NCBI GenBank assembly: GCA_016873495.1
Contig: VGXC01000015.1
Location: forward strand, 1 to 64,000
Origin: Nitrospira sp.
GTDB taxonomy: Bacteria; Nitrospirota; Nitrospiria; Nitrospirales; Nitrospiraceae
Direction of reading: 5' to 3'
Length of the DNA stretch: 64,000 nt
The notes under the pieces are model-generated. The model made no database searches, was not told where the DNA came from, and saw only the letters and a list, made by a program, of their open reading frames with translations. Each line of letters starts with the position of its first letter. Positions within the stretch are counted from its first letter, which is position 1. A program made the position numbers and the translations under genes. This document shows positions 35,737 to 43,656 of the stretch, one piece after another.

Positions 35737-35765
35737 CCTTAACCTGAACCTAAACCTCAGCCTGC
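35737..35765. repeat. Degenerate 6-nt tandem repeat
   Basis: AACCTG, AACCTA, AACCTC, AGCCTG in a 6-nt period in the spacer between two genes, running into the stop region of the radical SAM gene. Similar units occur at 39498-39585. Confidence 0.7.
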
Positions 35766-36748
35766 TTCAGCGTCAACGGCGTTCTCGCCGCCGTCACCGG
35801 ATGGCGAAGGATCGAGCCGACCACGCGGCTGCACAGGAGGTTGCAAGAGGACCGGTCCGAACAGCCGGCGATGGTCTCCCGGTCGAACCGCGCCAGAATG
35901 TCCGAAAGGGACTGTCGTAGCAGATTTCCGGCGAACGGTTGCGCCAGACAGGAAGCCACGTTGCCGGAGGCGTCGATGGCGATGCTGTACCGGCCCGCGT
36001 CGCAGCGATCCAGAGCTCCACCGCTCAACCAGCGGACGTTGTCCCGCAGGTACTGTCGGAAATAGCCCCTCGGCACCAGGCCCGATTCCAACACCTGTTC
36101 GAAGACGTCGGCCAGCATCCGGCGGTCATACTGCAATCCCTTGTCGGCCTTCCCGTACCGCTCGATGCCCCAATGGTAGGCCCCCACCACGGGCATGAAT
36201 CCATGGGCCTTGGCGAACCGCACCATCGACTCGACCTCATCGCGATTCGCCTCGCTCACGATAGTCGTCAGGTACTTGGGATGGGGAAAATCCTTCAGCA
36301 GGTCGATGCCCGCCAGCACCTCGGCCAGTTGGTCCGCGCCCCTGATCGACCGGTACCGTTGCCGGTTCAACGTGTCCAGGCTGACCGACAGGTTCAGCGG
36401 CAGCGAGGTCAGCCGTCGGACCAGCGGAGGAGTGAACCGCGTGCCGTTGGTGATCAGCGTAAGGCCGAAGCCCAGCGCGTGCAGGTCCTCCAGAATCTCC
36501 GGCAGATCCCGGCGTAACAGCGGCTCCCCTCCTTGCACGAAGAGGAAACGCAGGCCGTCCCGATACAGTTCGGCGCCCACCCGCCGGATTTCCTCGCGCG
36601 TCATCTCGTACCGCCCCCGGTTCAACGGCAGATCGCAATAGCCGCAAGCGGAGTTGCAGCGGAGAGTGACTTCGAAGATGGCAAGGATCGGCCGCCCCCG
36701 GATGACGTTGAGCACCGGCCTGGCGAGGGATGCGAGCGCAGGGGCCAT
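35750..36748 (-). CDS. Radical SAM protein with C-terminal iron-sulfur-type region
   Basis: About 332 residues from ATG 36748 (36787 is an alternative that would overlap the gene upstream). The [4Fe-4S] cluster motif CNSACGYC lies near residue 30, followed by LRFLFVQGGEPLLR and LTLITNGT. A cysteine-rich C-terminal part (CDAGRYSIAIDASGNVASC, and later CSDRSSCNLLC) fits a SPASM/Twitch-type auxiliary-cluster domain, found in enzymes that modify peptides or act as heme d1/PQQ-type maturases. No precursor peptide is visible nearby. It follows the molybdenum oxidoreductase gene by four bases. Confidence 0.8.
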   Translation of the reverse strand: MAPALASLARPVLNVIRGRPILAIFEVTLRCNSACGYCDLPLNRGRYEMTREEIRRVGAELYRDGLRFLFVQGGEPLLRRDLPEILEDLHALGFGLTLITNGTRFTPPLVRRLTSLPLNLSVSLDTLNRQRYRSIRGADQLAEVLAGIDLLKDFPHPKYLTTIVSEANRDEVESMVRFAKAHGFMPVVGAYHWGIERYGKADKGLQYDRRMLADVFEQVLESGLVPRGYFRQYLRDNVRWLSGGALDRCDAGRYSIAIDASGNVASCLAQPFAGNLLRQSLSDILARFDRETIAGCSDRSSCNLLCSRVVGSILRHPVTAARTPLTLKQAEV

Positions 36749-36752
36749 GGGA

Positions 36753-37772
36753 TCAGGCCTGGTCTGAAACGGTGACGGTGATCTCATGGAGCCCCGTGGC
36801 CCCGTCTGGAAAGGGGGCTTGCTCCGTCGAGGCCTGAAGTCCCCCGGCCCCGTCTCTGGCCCGGACCATCAAGGTATACCGGCCGGACTGTGGGGGATGC
36901 CAGCGGCAGGTCCAGAAGCGCCAGGCCGAGGGCGAGAGTTCCGGCTCCAACTGCGCCGGCATCCACTGATGGCCCCCGTCTGGGCTCAGTTCCACCGAGA
37001 GGATGCCGCGACTGCCGGCGAAGGCCAGCCCTTTGATCACTTGCGCCCCGGCCCTGAGCCTGTCCCCGTGACCAGGCACATCGATGCGGGACATGGTCTT
37101 GATCAGCGCCTCCTCCGACCAGCCCTTTTGCTGGTAGTAGCCCTTGTAGTCCCGCTCTACCAACTCGATCTCCGTCAGCCACTGGACCTGCTTCATGCCA
37201 TAGACCCCGGGCACGATGATCCGCGCCGGGAAGCCATGGGCCTGCGGCAACGTGACTCCGTTCATCTTGATGGCCACCAAGACATCCCCGGCCATCGCCC
37301 GCTCGATCGGCAGACTGTCCGAGTACCCATCCGCCGCCAGAAAGACGACATCCTTGGCCTGCGCAATCACCCCTGTTTCCTCCAGCAGAGCCTTCAACGG
37401 CACCCCTTCCCACAGGGCCGTGCCGATGGCGTCGCCCGCGACGCTGTTGCCCACGCATTCCAGCGTCACGATCTCGGACCACATCGGCCGAGCCAGCAGT
37501 TGAGAATACTTGAGCGAGACCGGATGTTCCACCAGCCCCTTGATCGTCAGATCCCACTCGTCGATCCTGACGGTCGGTGGGCTGCGGTAGGACGTGACAT
37601 AGAAGTCCTCGTTCGGCGTCATCGCCGGCGTGGCCTGAGCTTCACCGCGGAAGAGCTGGCCCAGCACCGTGCCCATAGCGGGAGAGGGCCAAGGCAGGGC
37701 CGAGGCCAGAGCCAAGCCACCGGTCAGCATCGCCCCCCCACTCAACAATTGCCTGCGCGAGATCTTCCTCAA
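36753..37772 (-). CDS. Sulfite-oxidase-family molybdopterin oxidoreductase (MsrP/SorA-like)
   Basis: 339 residues. A Tat-type signal (SRRQLLSGG) exports the folded protein. The molybdopterin domain shows the Mo-ligand cysteine in TLECVGNSV, then GVPLKALLEETGV, AADGYSDSLP, GFPARIIVPGVYGMKQVQWL. A C-terminal dimerisation-type Ig domain (about 230-335) has FAGSRGILSVELSPDGGHQW. Relatives oxidise sulfite or reduce oxidised methionines in the periplasm. The gene is followed by a thioredoxin-like gene on its upstream side (31 nt) and the radical SAM gene downstream (4 nt). Confidence 0.85.
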   Translation of the reverse strand: MRKISRRQLLSGGAMLTGGLALASALPWPSPAMGTVLGQLFRGEAQATPAMTPNEDFYVTSYRSPPTVRIDEWDLTIKGLVEHPVSLKYSQLLARPMWSEIVTLECVGNSVAGDAIGTALWEGVPLKALLEETGVIAQAKDVVFLAADGYSDSLPIERAMAGDVLVAIKMNGVTLPQAHGFPARIIVPGVYGMKQVQWLTEIELVERDYKGYYQQKGWSEEALIKTMSRIDVPGHGDRLRAGAQVIKGLAFAGSRGILSVELSPDGGHQWMPAQLEPELSPSAWRFWTCRWHPPQSGRYTLMVRARDGAGGLQASTEQAPFPDGATGLHEITVTVSDQA

Positions 37773-37803
37773 GGCCTTTCACCCATTCCTCATCACCCGA
37801 CGC

Positions 37804-38316
37804 TCACGTATCCGATTCCGCCAACAGACTTTTAATCCACCGCTCGGTCTCGGCATAGCCGCCCTCGCCGATCCGCACGGTCCGGATGATGCCCCGCTTG
37901 TCGATCAGGTACATGGCCGGCCAGTAGCGATTGCCGTAGCGGTTCCAGGTCGCAAAATCGTTGTCGATCGGCACGGGATAGCGAATATCCTTGTCCTTGA
38001 GATAAGCCTTCACTTTCTCCACGTTTTTTTCATAATTGAACTCGGGCGAATGGACCCCGATCACGACAAAGCCTTGTTCTCTGAACCTCTCGTACCACTC
38101 CCGGACATAGGGCTCCACGTTCCGGCAGTTGTAGCAGCCGAAGGTCCAGAACTCGACCATCACCACCTTGCCCCGCAATTCGGCGAAGGAGACGGGCGTG
38201 CCGTTCAACCAGGTCTCGTTCTGGATATCCGGCGCCTTCATGCCGATCCCCGCCTCCGCCGCCGATCCGAGCAGCACCGCCGCCACGATTGCGGCTGCCA
38301 GCCGTCGCACGTTCAT
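37804..38316 (-). CDS. TlpA-like periplasmic thioredoxin
   Basis: 170 residues. A signal peptide (about 1-22) leads into a redoxin domain with EFWTFGCYNCRNVEPYVREW; the redox pair is CYNC. VVIGVHSPEFNYEKNVEKV and YPVPIDNDFATWNRYGNRYWPAMYLID (cis-Pro-like region) complete the fold. NRYWPAMY matches the DipZ/TlpA-like proteins with Trp-Pro before the cis-peptide. It probably donates electrons or isomerises disulfides in the periplasm, and may serve the adjacent molybdenum enzyme (inference). Confidence 0.82.
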   Translation of the reverse strand: MNVRRLAAAIVAAVLLGSAAEAGIGMKAPDIQNETWLNGTPVSFAELRGKVVMVEFWTFGCYNCRNVEPYVREWYERFREQGFVVIGVHSPEFNYEKNVEKVKAYLKDKDIRYPVPIDNDFATWNRYGNRYWPAMYLIDKRGIIRTVRIGEGGYAETERWIKSLLAESDT

Positions 38317-38320
38317 CGCG

Positions 38321-39547
38321 TTACCCCTTGGGAATGGAAATGATCGGCGTCTTGACGTTGGTCACGTCGGTCACCGTCATCTGAAATAGATTCGACAGCA
38401 CCGAAAAGGCCTCCTGGTTCCAGCTCGGCGTCATGCCGCCCGAAATCGGATATTTTCGGATCGAATAGTGCCGGCCTTCGAAGGGCACTGAAAACTCCGC
38501 GTCGGACGGCTCATCGGAGGATTCCTCGATGTCCAGAATGTGATCGGGATTGCGCGCCACCGGTCCTGACCGCGGATCCGGGTCCACGTGGAAGCCCGGC
38601 TCCTCGGCGATGCCGCGCGCGACAAAGCCGATAATCGCGTTGAAGCTCCGCAACTGGATCACGCCGCGCATCGGATAGTCTCCACCCGGGAAGCCGGGTC
38701 GGATATCTACGAAAATATGGTCGGCCGGGTACCGCTGCAGTTCCTCGTGCAGCCGGCGCCGCTCCTCGTTACCCAGCCAACGCAGCTCATAATTGGTGAT
38801 GGCGATCCGCCCGCCGGCCTTCCGGACCAGCGTCTGGGCGCGGTCCTTCGTCGGCATGGTCCAGCGATAGCCCTTGTCCAGCGCGGCCACCACTTCCACG
38901 GGCGCCAGTGCCCGGTCCAGCGCGACCGGAAAGGCCTCTTCGTAGGTGACCGATTCCACATAAAGCTGGCGCGCATGGTCGAGTCCCGCCAGGTGCAGCA
39001 GTCGGCGGCGAAACTCCATGAATTCCTGCTTGCGGCCCGGCTGGTTCAGATGCACGGTCCGGCCCTTCTCGGTTTCCAGGAGGACGCCTCGGCCCATCAG
39101 CCTCAACAGCATGCTGATGTCAAACCCCTGGTGATAGAGAAACTCGAAGTGGGACTCTTCGAGCGGCCGGAGCACGCGCTTGGTAAATTCTTCTCCCGAA
39201 ATGGGCACGATCGTGACCGTCGGGTTCTCCGCCACACTGGTCGAGTAACTCAGATTGAGCGGGCGCTCCGATGAATCAGTCGCGCGTCCAAACCCTCCGG
39301 CGATGCCGGCATCCACCCGGAAGTCGAAGGTGGCGGCCACGCTGGAAACCGCCGTGAAATGGACGGGGCGATAGTGGCGGGCGCGCGCGATGTTCAGCAG
39401 CAGCAGCTCCGCCTCGACCTGACTGGTCGTCCGGTCGTACTCCACCACCGCCCGATGCATGGCGATCGGCGACAGGCAGCCGGAGGCTGCGAGGACACAG
39501 ACTAAGGTCAAGGTTGAGGCCAAGCCTGATCCGAGCGCGCGTCTCAT
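38321..39547 (-). CDS. Conserved lipoprotein, unknown function
   Basis: 408 residues. The signal peptide and lipobox (VLAASGC) are clear. The mature protein starts SPIAMHRAVVEYDRTTSQVEAELLLLNIARARHYRPVHFTAVSSV-like and has no domain that I recognise, but the well-ordered motif style suggests a conserved family. Later segments such as HIFVDIRPGFPGGDYP and GMTPSWNQEAFSVLSNLFQM suggest a mixed alpha/beta fold. Position in the cluster, four bases from tlpA-like, implies a joint envelope role. Part of the signal peptide is encoded by a 6-nt repeat tract. Confidence 0.6.
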   Translation of the reverse strand: MRRALGSGLASTLTLVCVLAASGCLSPIAMHRAVVEYDRTTSQVEAELLLLNIARARHYRPVHFTAVSSVAATFDFRVDAGIAGGFGRATDSSERPLNLSYSTSVAENPTVTIVPISGEEFTKRVLRPLEESHFEFLYHQGFDISMLLRLMGRGVLLETEKGRTVHLNQPGRKQEFMEFRRRLLHLAGLDHARQLYVESVTYEEAFPVALDRALAPVEVVAALDKGYRWTMPTKDRAQTLVRKAGGRIAITNYELRWLGNEERRRLHEELQRYPADHIFVDIRPGFPGGDYPMRGVIQLRSFNAIIGFVARGIAEEPGFHVDPDPRSGPVARNPDHILDIEESSDEPSDAEFSVPFEGRHYSIRKYPISGGMTPSWNQEAFSVLSNLFQMTVTDVTNVKTPIISIPKG

Positions 39548-39585
39548 GGTGGGTTCACCTCAACCTCGACCTTAGCCTCAGCCTT
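39498..39585. repeat. Degenerate 6-nt repeats on both sides of a start codon
   Basis: AAGGTC, AAGGTT, GAGGCC, AAGCCT inside the signal-peptide coding region, and AACCTC, GACCTT, AGCCTC, AGCCTT just upstream of the start. The two parts are partly complementary, so the translation start could be enclosed in a stem. Confidence 0.7.
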
Positions 39586-39586
39586 C

Positions 39587-40345
39587 CTACTTCGCCTTTG
39601 AGAAAACGATGTCCCCGAAATAGGCCACCGCCGACTCCTTGGTATTGTCCGTATCGCTCATGATGGCCACGCCGTTGATCATCGGAGGCTCGCCGTCGAA
39701 GGCCTTTTTATAATCCTCGTACACGTTCCGTTCCTCCTCCTTCCACTCCCCGACACCCTGCGCCCCGCTTTCAATCACGATCATCTTGGCAAAGTCCGTA
39801 TAGGCATTGTCGATGAACAGCCCTTGCGGCGCCCTCGCGTCCCAGATGTAATTGATCGCCGCGATCGGGATATCCCCGAAGATCGCGCGGCCCGCCTTGT
39901 ACTTGGCCTTCCGGCCGAACCCGACCTTGTCCGGATCGTACTCGAAGGTGATGTAGAGCCGCGCCGGGTAATCGTCCCCCTGCTTCGTCGTCACATCGCT
40001 GGCCTTGAGCAGGTTGTCCACCTTCCACCTCCAGCGGACGATCGGATATTCCTTCGGATCGATCTTCACTTCCTTCGTCAGGCCGGAGGCCGAGGCCACG
40101 CTGGTCGCCTTGACCACGAGCCGGTCGCTGTCTTTCACCAGCGCGTAAACCGTGTGCTTCGGGACTTTCGGAAAGGTCAACGGCCTCCACCCGTCCGGCA
40201 ATTCTGTGCCTTCCTTCGCCGCCGAAAACTTCCCGACTTCGAGCATGGCACCCGATTGCGCCGACGCCCCACCGGGCAGCAGCAGGAGACCGAGGACGAA
40301 CCAGGCAGCCCGCCGGGTCGTCAGCGCATCTTTGAAAAGAGCCAT
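39587..40345 (-). CDS. DUF3047-domain protein
   Basis: 252 residues with a signal peptide (about 1-30, ending ASAQ). DUF3047 is recognised by PDGWRPLTFPKVPKHTVYALV, YPIVRWRWKVDNLL, GDDYPARLYITFEYD and NYIWDARAPQG. This is a periplasmic beta-sandwich-like family of unknown function that often accompanies DUF547-type clusters. The gene start overlaps the flavoprotein gene's end by 25 nt. Confidence 0.85.
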   Translation of the reverse strand: MALFKDALTTRRAAWFVLGLLLLPGGASAQSGAMLEVGKFSAAKEGTELPDGWRPLTFPKVPKHTVYALVKDSDRLVVKATSVASASGLTKEVKIDPKEYPIVRWRWKVDNLLKASDVTTKQGDDYPARLYITFEYDPDKVGFGRKAKYKAGRAIFGDIPIAAINYIWDARAPQGLFIDNAYTDFAKMIVIESGAQGVGEWKEEERNVYEDYKKAFDGEPPMINGVAIMSDTDNTKESAVAYFGDIVFSKAK

Positions 40346-41871
40346 GTCAGGATCTTCTTGGTCCGGTCGGTGAAATGGGCTTTGCGCCAGAGATGTACGA
40401 CCCGCTTGTTGACCTCGGCCTGCGTGGGATAGGGATGGATCGTCGCAGCCAGCGTCCCGGCGCCGGCGCCGGCCTTCATCAGCACTGAGAATTCACCGAT
40501 CATGTCGCCCGCACGGGCGGCCACGACCGTGGCGCCCAGCACCTTGTCCGTGCCCTTCTGAATGTGAATGCGTGCAAAGCCTTCGTCCTCGCCGTCCAGA
40601 ATCGCCCGGTCCACCTCGTCCAGCTTGAACGTGTAGGTTTCGACTTCGAGGCCCTTGGCTTTGGCATCCGCCTCGTACATCCCGACGTGCGCGACCTCCG
40701 GCTCCGTGAACGTGGCCCAGGGCATGATCAGGTTCTCCACATTGGCCTTCCCCAATCCGAACGGATGAGGAAACAGCGCGTTCTGGATCACGATTTGCGC
40801 CATCGCGTCCGCCGCATGTGTGAATTTGTACTTCGAGCAGATGTCGCCCGCCGCGTAGATGCGCGGATTGGTCGTCTGGAGATTGGCGTTCACCTTCACG
40901 CCCTGCTTGTCGTACTCCACACCGGCGCCTTCCAGGTTCAACCCCTCCACGTTCGGCGTACGGCCGACCCCCACGAGGATTTCATCCACCGTGATCTCGT
41001 ACTGCTGGCCATGCGAGTGCACCGTCATCCGCTTGCCGGCCTCCGTCTTCTGGATCTGCACATCCTTGCCGCAGCAGAGCAGTTTCACCCCGTCGCGCTG
41101 CATGGATTTCAGGACGATCTCGGCCGCATCCCGGTCCTCGTTGGGCATGATGCCATGCATCGCCTCGACGAGGTAGACCTCGCTGCCGAAGCGGGCGAAG
41201 GATTGCGCCAGCTCGCAGCCGATCGGCCCCGCGCCGATCACGCCAAGGCGGCGGGGCAATTCGACTAAGGAAAAGACGGTTTCGTTCGTCAGGTAGCCGG
41301 CTTCTTTCAAGCCAGGCGTGGACGGCGTGGCCGCGCGCGCACCCGTGCAAATGGCGGCTTTCGCGAACGTGAGCGTCCGGTTGACCGCATGGCCTTCCAC
41401 GGCGATGGTGTCCGGACTGGTGAATGTTGCGCTGCCGATGTAGACATCCACGCCCAGGCTCTTATAGCGATGAGCCGAATCCGCGTGGCTGATCCGCGCG
41501 CGCAGTTTGCGCATCCGTTCCATCGCCGCCGGGAAGTCGTACTTCACGCCGGGCGGCAGGTGGACGCCGAACTCCTCCGCGCGGCGCACATCGGACCAGG
41601 CGCGCGCGGCCCGGATCACGCCTTTCGACGGCACGCAGCCGACGTTCAGACAATCCCCGCCCATCAGATGTTTTTCGATCAGGGCCACCTTGGCCCCGAG
41701 GCTGGCCGACACGACGGCCGTGATGAGACCGGCCGTGCCGGCTCCGATTACCACCATGTTATACCGCCCGTCCGGCTCCGGATTGACCCATTGCGGAGGA
41801 TGGACGTTGTTGACCAGAACCCGATTGTGTTCGTCGTCCGGGAGCATGGTGCCAAGCTCATGTGCCATCAT
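40321..41871 (-). CDS. MerA-like FAD-dependent disulfide oxidoreductase
   Basis: 516 residues. FAD fold: VIGAGTAGLITAVVSASLGAKVALIEKHLMG; redox disulfide GGDCLNVGCVPSK near 74-79; NAD(P)-binding GVIGAGPIGCELAQSF; FAD second site IYAAGDICSKYKF; and the active-site His in TIHPYPTQAEVNKR. It resembles mercuric reductase and lipoamide dehydrogenase. It has no N-terminal HMA domain and no C-terminal vicinal cysteines, so mercury reduction is unlikely. Proteins of this group regularly lie next to VTT membrane proteins, as here (36 nt upstream). The electron acceptor is unknown. Confidence 0.85.
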   Translation of the reverse strand: MMAHELGTMLPDDEHNRVLVNNVHPPQWVNPEPDGRYNMVVIGAGTAGLITAVVSASLGAKVALIEKHLMGGDCLNVGCVPSKGVIRAARAWSDVRRAEEFGVHLPPGVKYDFPAAMERMRKLRARISHADSAHRYKSLGVDVYIGSATFTSPDTIAVEGHAVNRTLTFAKAAICTGARAATPSTPGLKEAGYLTNETVFSLVELPRRLGVIGAGPIGCELAQSFARFGSEVYLVEAMHGIMPNEDRDAAEIVLKSMQRDGVKLLCCGKDVQIQKTEAGKRMTVHSHGQQYEITVDEILVGVGRTPNVEGLNLEGAGVEYDKQGVKVNANLQTTNPRIYAAGDICSKYKFTHAADAMAQIVIQNALFPHPFGLGKANVENLIMPWATFTEPEVAHVGMYEADAKAKGLEVETYTFKLDEVDRAILDGEDEGFARIHIQKGTDKVLGATVVAARAGDMIGEFSVLMKAGAGAGTLAATIHPYPTQAEVNKRVVHLWRKAHFTDRTKKILTWLFSKMR

Positions 41872-41907
41872 GAGATCGCTCTCCTCGTCCGGATCAGGCG
41901 GCTGTGG

Positions 41908-42648
41908 TCAGGCGCCCTTCTTGGCTGCATACTTCTGATAGACCGTCGGCACCAGCGCCAGCAGGCCCAGCAGCGTGAAGGCCATCAGGACGTTGGGGGA
42001 CGCGATTTCCTTCAACGAGTTGATCGTTCCGAGCTGTCGCCCCGCGTAGGCATAGACGAAGCTGCCGGGGATGATGCCGATGGCCGTGGCCGTCACATAG
42101 GTGCCCAGGCTGACTTTGGTCAGGCCGGACAAGGCGTTCACGATAAAAAACGGGGCGACCGGAATAAGCCGGATCGTGATCAAATAACTGAAGGCGTTTT
42201 TCGCAAAGCCTTCCTGGAAGGGCGCAAGCCACCCGCCAAACTTGGCCTCCACCCAGTCCCGGAGCAGATAGCGAGACACCAGGAAGGCCAAGGTTGCGCC
42301 GCTGGTGGCCCCCAGATTGACATACACCGTTCCCACCAGGCTGCCGAAGAGGAGGCCACCGGCCAAGGTGAAGAATACAGCCCCCGGAAGGGACGCGGAG
42401 ACCAGCAGGCAGTAGGAGCCTATGAAGATGGCGACGGACGCGAAATAATGCTCTTCCGTAAACAGCAGCAGGTGATCGCGGTTGGCTTTGAGCGACTCGA
42501 GGGAAAGGTACCGGCCCAGGTCGAAATAAAAAAAGGCGCCGACGGCCGCGGCAACCAGCACGGCGATGGCGATCTTCCCTTTGATCGATGAGCCTACCGC
42601 CTCGGACTGGTCCATGGATGCCTGCATTATGATGTTTCTTTGTATCAT
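41908..42648 (-). CDS. VTT-domain (TVP38/TMEM64, DedA-like) membrane protein
   Basis: 246 residues. About six membrane segments enclose the VTT domain: SYCLLVSASLPGAVFFTLAGGLLFG, NLGATSGATLAFLVSRYLLRD, ITIRLIPVAPFFIVNALSGL and VTATAIGIIPGSFVYAYAGRQLG. DedA/VTT proteins move or scramble lipids such as undecaprenyl phosphate or phosphatidylethanolamine across membranes. The start at 42648 (MIQRN) follows a GGAG site; ATGs at 42627 and 42615 are possible. It heads the envelope/redox cluster. Confidence 0.85.
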   Translation of the reverse strand: MIQRNIIMQASMDQSEAVGSSIKGKIAIAVLVAAAVGAFFYFDLGRYLSLESLKANRDHLLLFTEEHYFASVAIFIGSYCLLVSASLPGAVFFTLAGGLLFGSLVGTVYVNLGATSGATLAFLVSRYLLRDWVEAKFGGWLAPFQEGFAKNAFSYLITIRLIPVAPFFIVNALSGLTKVSLGTYVTATAIGIIPGSFVYAYAGRQLGTINSLKEIASPNVLMAFTLLGLLALVPTVYQKYAAKKGA

Positions 42649-42704
42649 GACGCGCTCCGTAGAAGGTGTCAATTTGTGTGAGTGCCGGGACTGCAGGACG
42701 AGAC

Positions 42705-42824
42705 CTAGGATTGATTGCGCTCCTGGAGGACCCTGTCCCCGTCGTGACCCGCCACCAAGGCAAGGACCAGTACCACAAGAAAGGCCAACCCCGCGAGAAA
42801 GATCAGAGACTCCACGACAAACAT
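42705..42824 (-). CDS. Small single-pass membrane protein (39 residues)
   Basis: Begins MFVVESLIFLAGLAFLVVLV: a single hydrophobic helix (about 5-26) followed by a short charged tail ending HDGDRVLQERNQS. A strong ribosome binding site (AGGAGGGG) lies just before the ATG. No family is recognised. It sits between the VTT gene and the zinc-ribbon gene on the same strand and is probably cotranscribed. Confidence 0.55.
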   Translation of the reverse strand: MFVVESLIFLAGLAFLVVLVLALVAGHDGDRVLQERNQS

Positions 42825-42878
42825 CCCCTCCTCTACCGGTCAGTCGCCCAGACCGCCAAACCTTACGAAGAAAAAGGG

Positions 42879-43049
42879 TCATGCGGTACGACAGAGGGAC
42901 CGTTCCCGACGGTTCCTCAGGATCAGGCCATCGCGCGCGTTCCCGCAGCAAATACAGCGCCACGCCCGGAAGTTCAGATGGCCGCTGTCATCGAGCAGAT
43001 CGTAGTACTGGTCGTGCACCATCAATCCGCGACACCTCGCGCAACGCAT
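42879..43049 (-). CDS. Small zinc-ribbon protein (56 residues)
   Basis: Starts at ATG 43049, chosen because AAGGAGGG lies 5 nt before it. Two cysteine pairs, CARC near 3-6 and CICC near 34-37, form a zinc ribbon around a short body with LMVHDQYYDLLDD and RAWRC. Proteins of this layout are common in Nitrospira-like genomes and unassigned. It is upstream of the small membrane protein. Confidence 0.65.
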   Translation of the reverse strand: MRCARCRGLMVHDQYYDLLDDSGHLNFRAWRCICCGNARDGLILRNRRERSLCRTA

Positions 43050-43194
43050 GGAGCCCTCCTTGGTTGACGATGGCCCGGTCAAACCAGCGGGCCAGCAGAA
43101 TCCTGCAGGCCAGCATATCGACGCGCCGGCTGAGCCACCAGTAGCGCAAGGCCAGCACAGCCCTGGGGTATCGCTGTCTCAACCAAGCCGCCAC
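42988..43194 (-). CDS. Possible small protein with GTG start
   Basis: 68 codons from GTG 43194, with GGAGG 5 nt upstream. The sequence WLRQRYPRAVLALRYWWLSRRVDMLACR is a strongly amphipathic, basic helix. It overlaps the zinc-ribbon gene by 62 nt, which argues against it, but the ribosome binding site supports it. Confidence 0.3.
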   Translation of the reverse strand: MAAWLRQRYPRAVLALRYWWLSRRVDMLACRILLARWFDRAIVNQGGLHALREVSRIDGARPVLRSAR

Positions 43195-43229
43195 CTTCGC
43201 CTCCGGGTCAGATCCGTTCCATGTCCGTT

Positions 43230-43278
43230 GGTCGGACGAGGGACAGACTCCTTACAGCCCATACGAGACGAACAAGTA
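43230..43278 (-). repeat. Dispersed repeat element, copy A
   Basis: Minus strand contains TTCGTCTC, TGTAAGGAGTC, a run rich in C, then CCGACC. It matches 52531-52592 (copy B) and in part 60035-60061 (copy C), all in the same orientation. It lies downstream of the second anti-sigma gene. Confidence 0.55.
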
Positions 43279-43305
43279 GACGGTTTGCAGATGGCCCGAA
43301 GGAGG

Positions 43306-43653
43306 TTACTCAGACCGATCCTGGAGGGTGCGCTTGATGCGCTCGCGGGCGTCCGAGGAGAGGCCGGGACTGTCGGCGGGAGGCTCCGCACCTGCCAGCC
43401 GGTCGGGATGTCGGCGGAGGGCATTCCGCATGAAAAGCAGTTGGCGCCGGTACCGGTCGCACCATTTGCAGATCAGAAAGTGGACGCGAATCTTGAGGCG
43501 GGTGCCGAGAGGCAATGGATGATCCATGTCGTCGGAAATCAGGCGGACGATATCGCGACAGGTCGGCGTGATGCGGATCAGCCACCCGACCAGCGGGCCG
43601 ATGCGAAACTTCAATTGCGCGGGGTCTATTTTGGGTCCTATTTGCATGGACAT
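43306..43653 (-). CDS. Zinc-finger anti-sigma protein, copy 2
   Basis: 115 residues, paralogous to the protein at 44357-44626: CRDIVRLISDDMDHPLPLG, ICKWCDRYRRQL and a C-terminal SPGLSSDARERIKRTLQ. The HxxxCxxC-type set (HFLICKWC) fits a zf-HC2/ZAS anti-sigma domain, which binds an ECF sigma factor and releases it on a redox or zinc signal. No membrane helix is present, so it is a soluble type. It follows the sigma gene by three bases. Confidence 0.75.
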   Translation of the reverse strand: MSMQIGPKIDPAQLKFRIGPLVGWLIRITPTCRDIVRLISDDMDHPLPLGTRLKIRVHFLICKWCDRYRRQLLFMRNALRRHPDRLAGAEPPADSPGLSSDARERIKRTLQDRSE

Positions 43654-43656
43654 CGG

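Noticed and set aside
40321-41871. True mercuric reductase
   Set aside because: No HMA domain and no C-terminal cysteine pair; no merR, merT or merP nearby.
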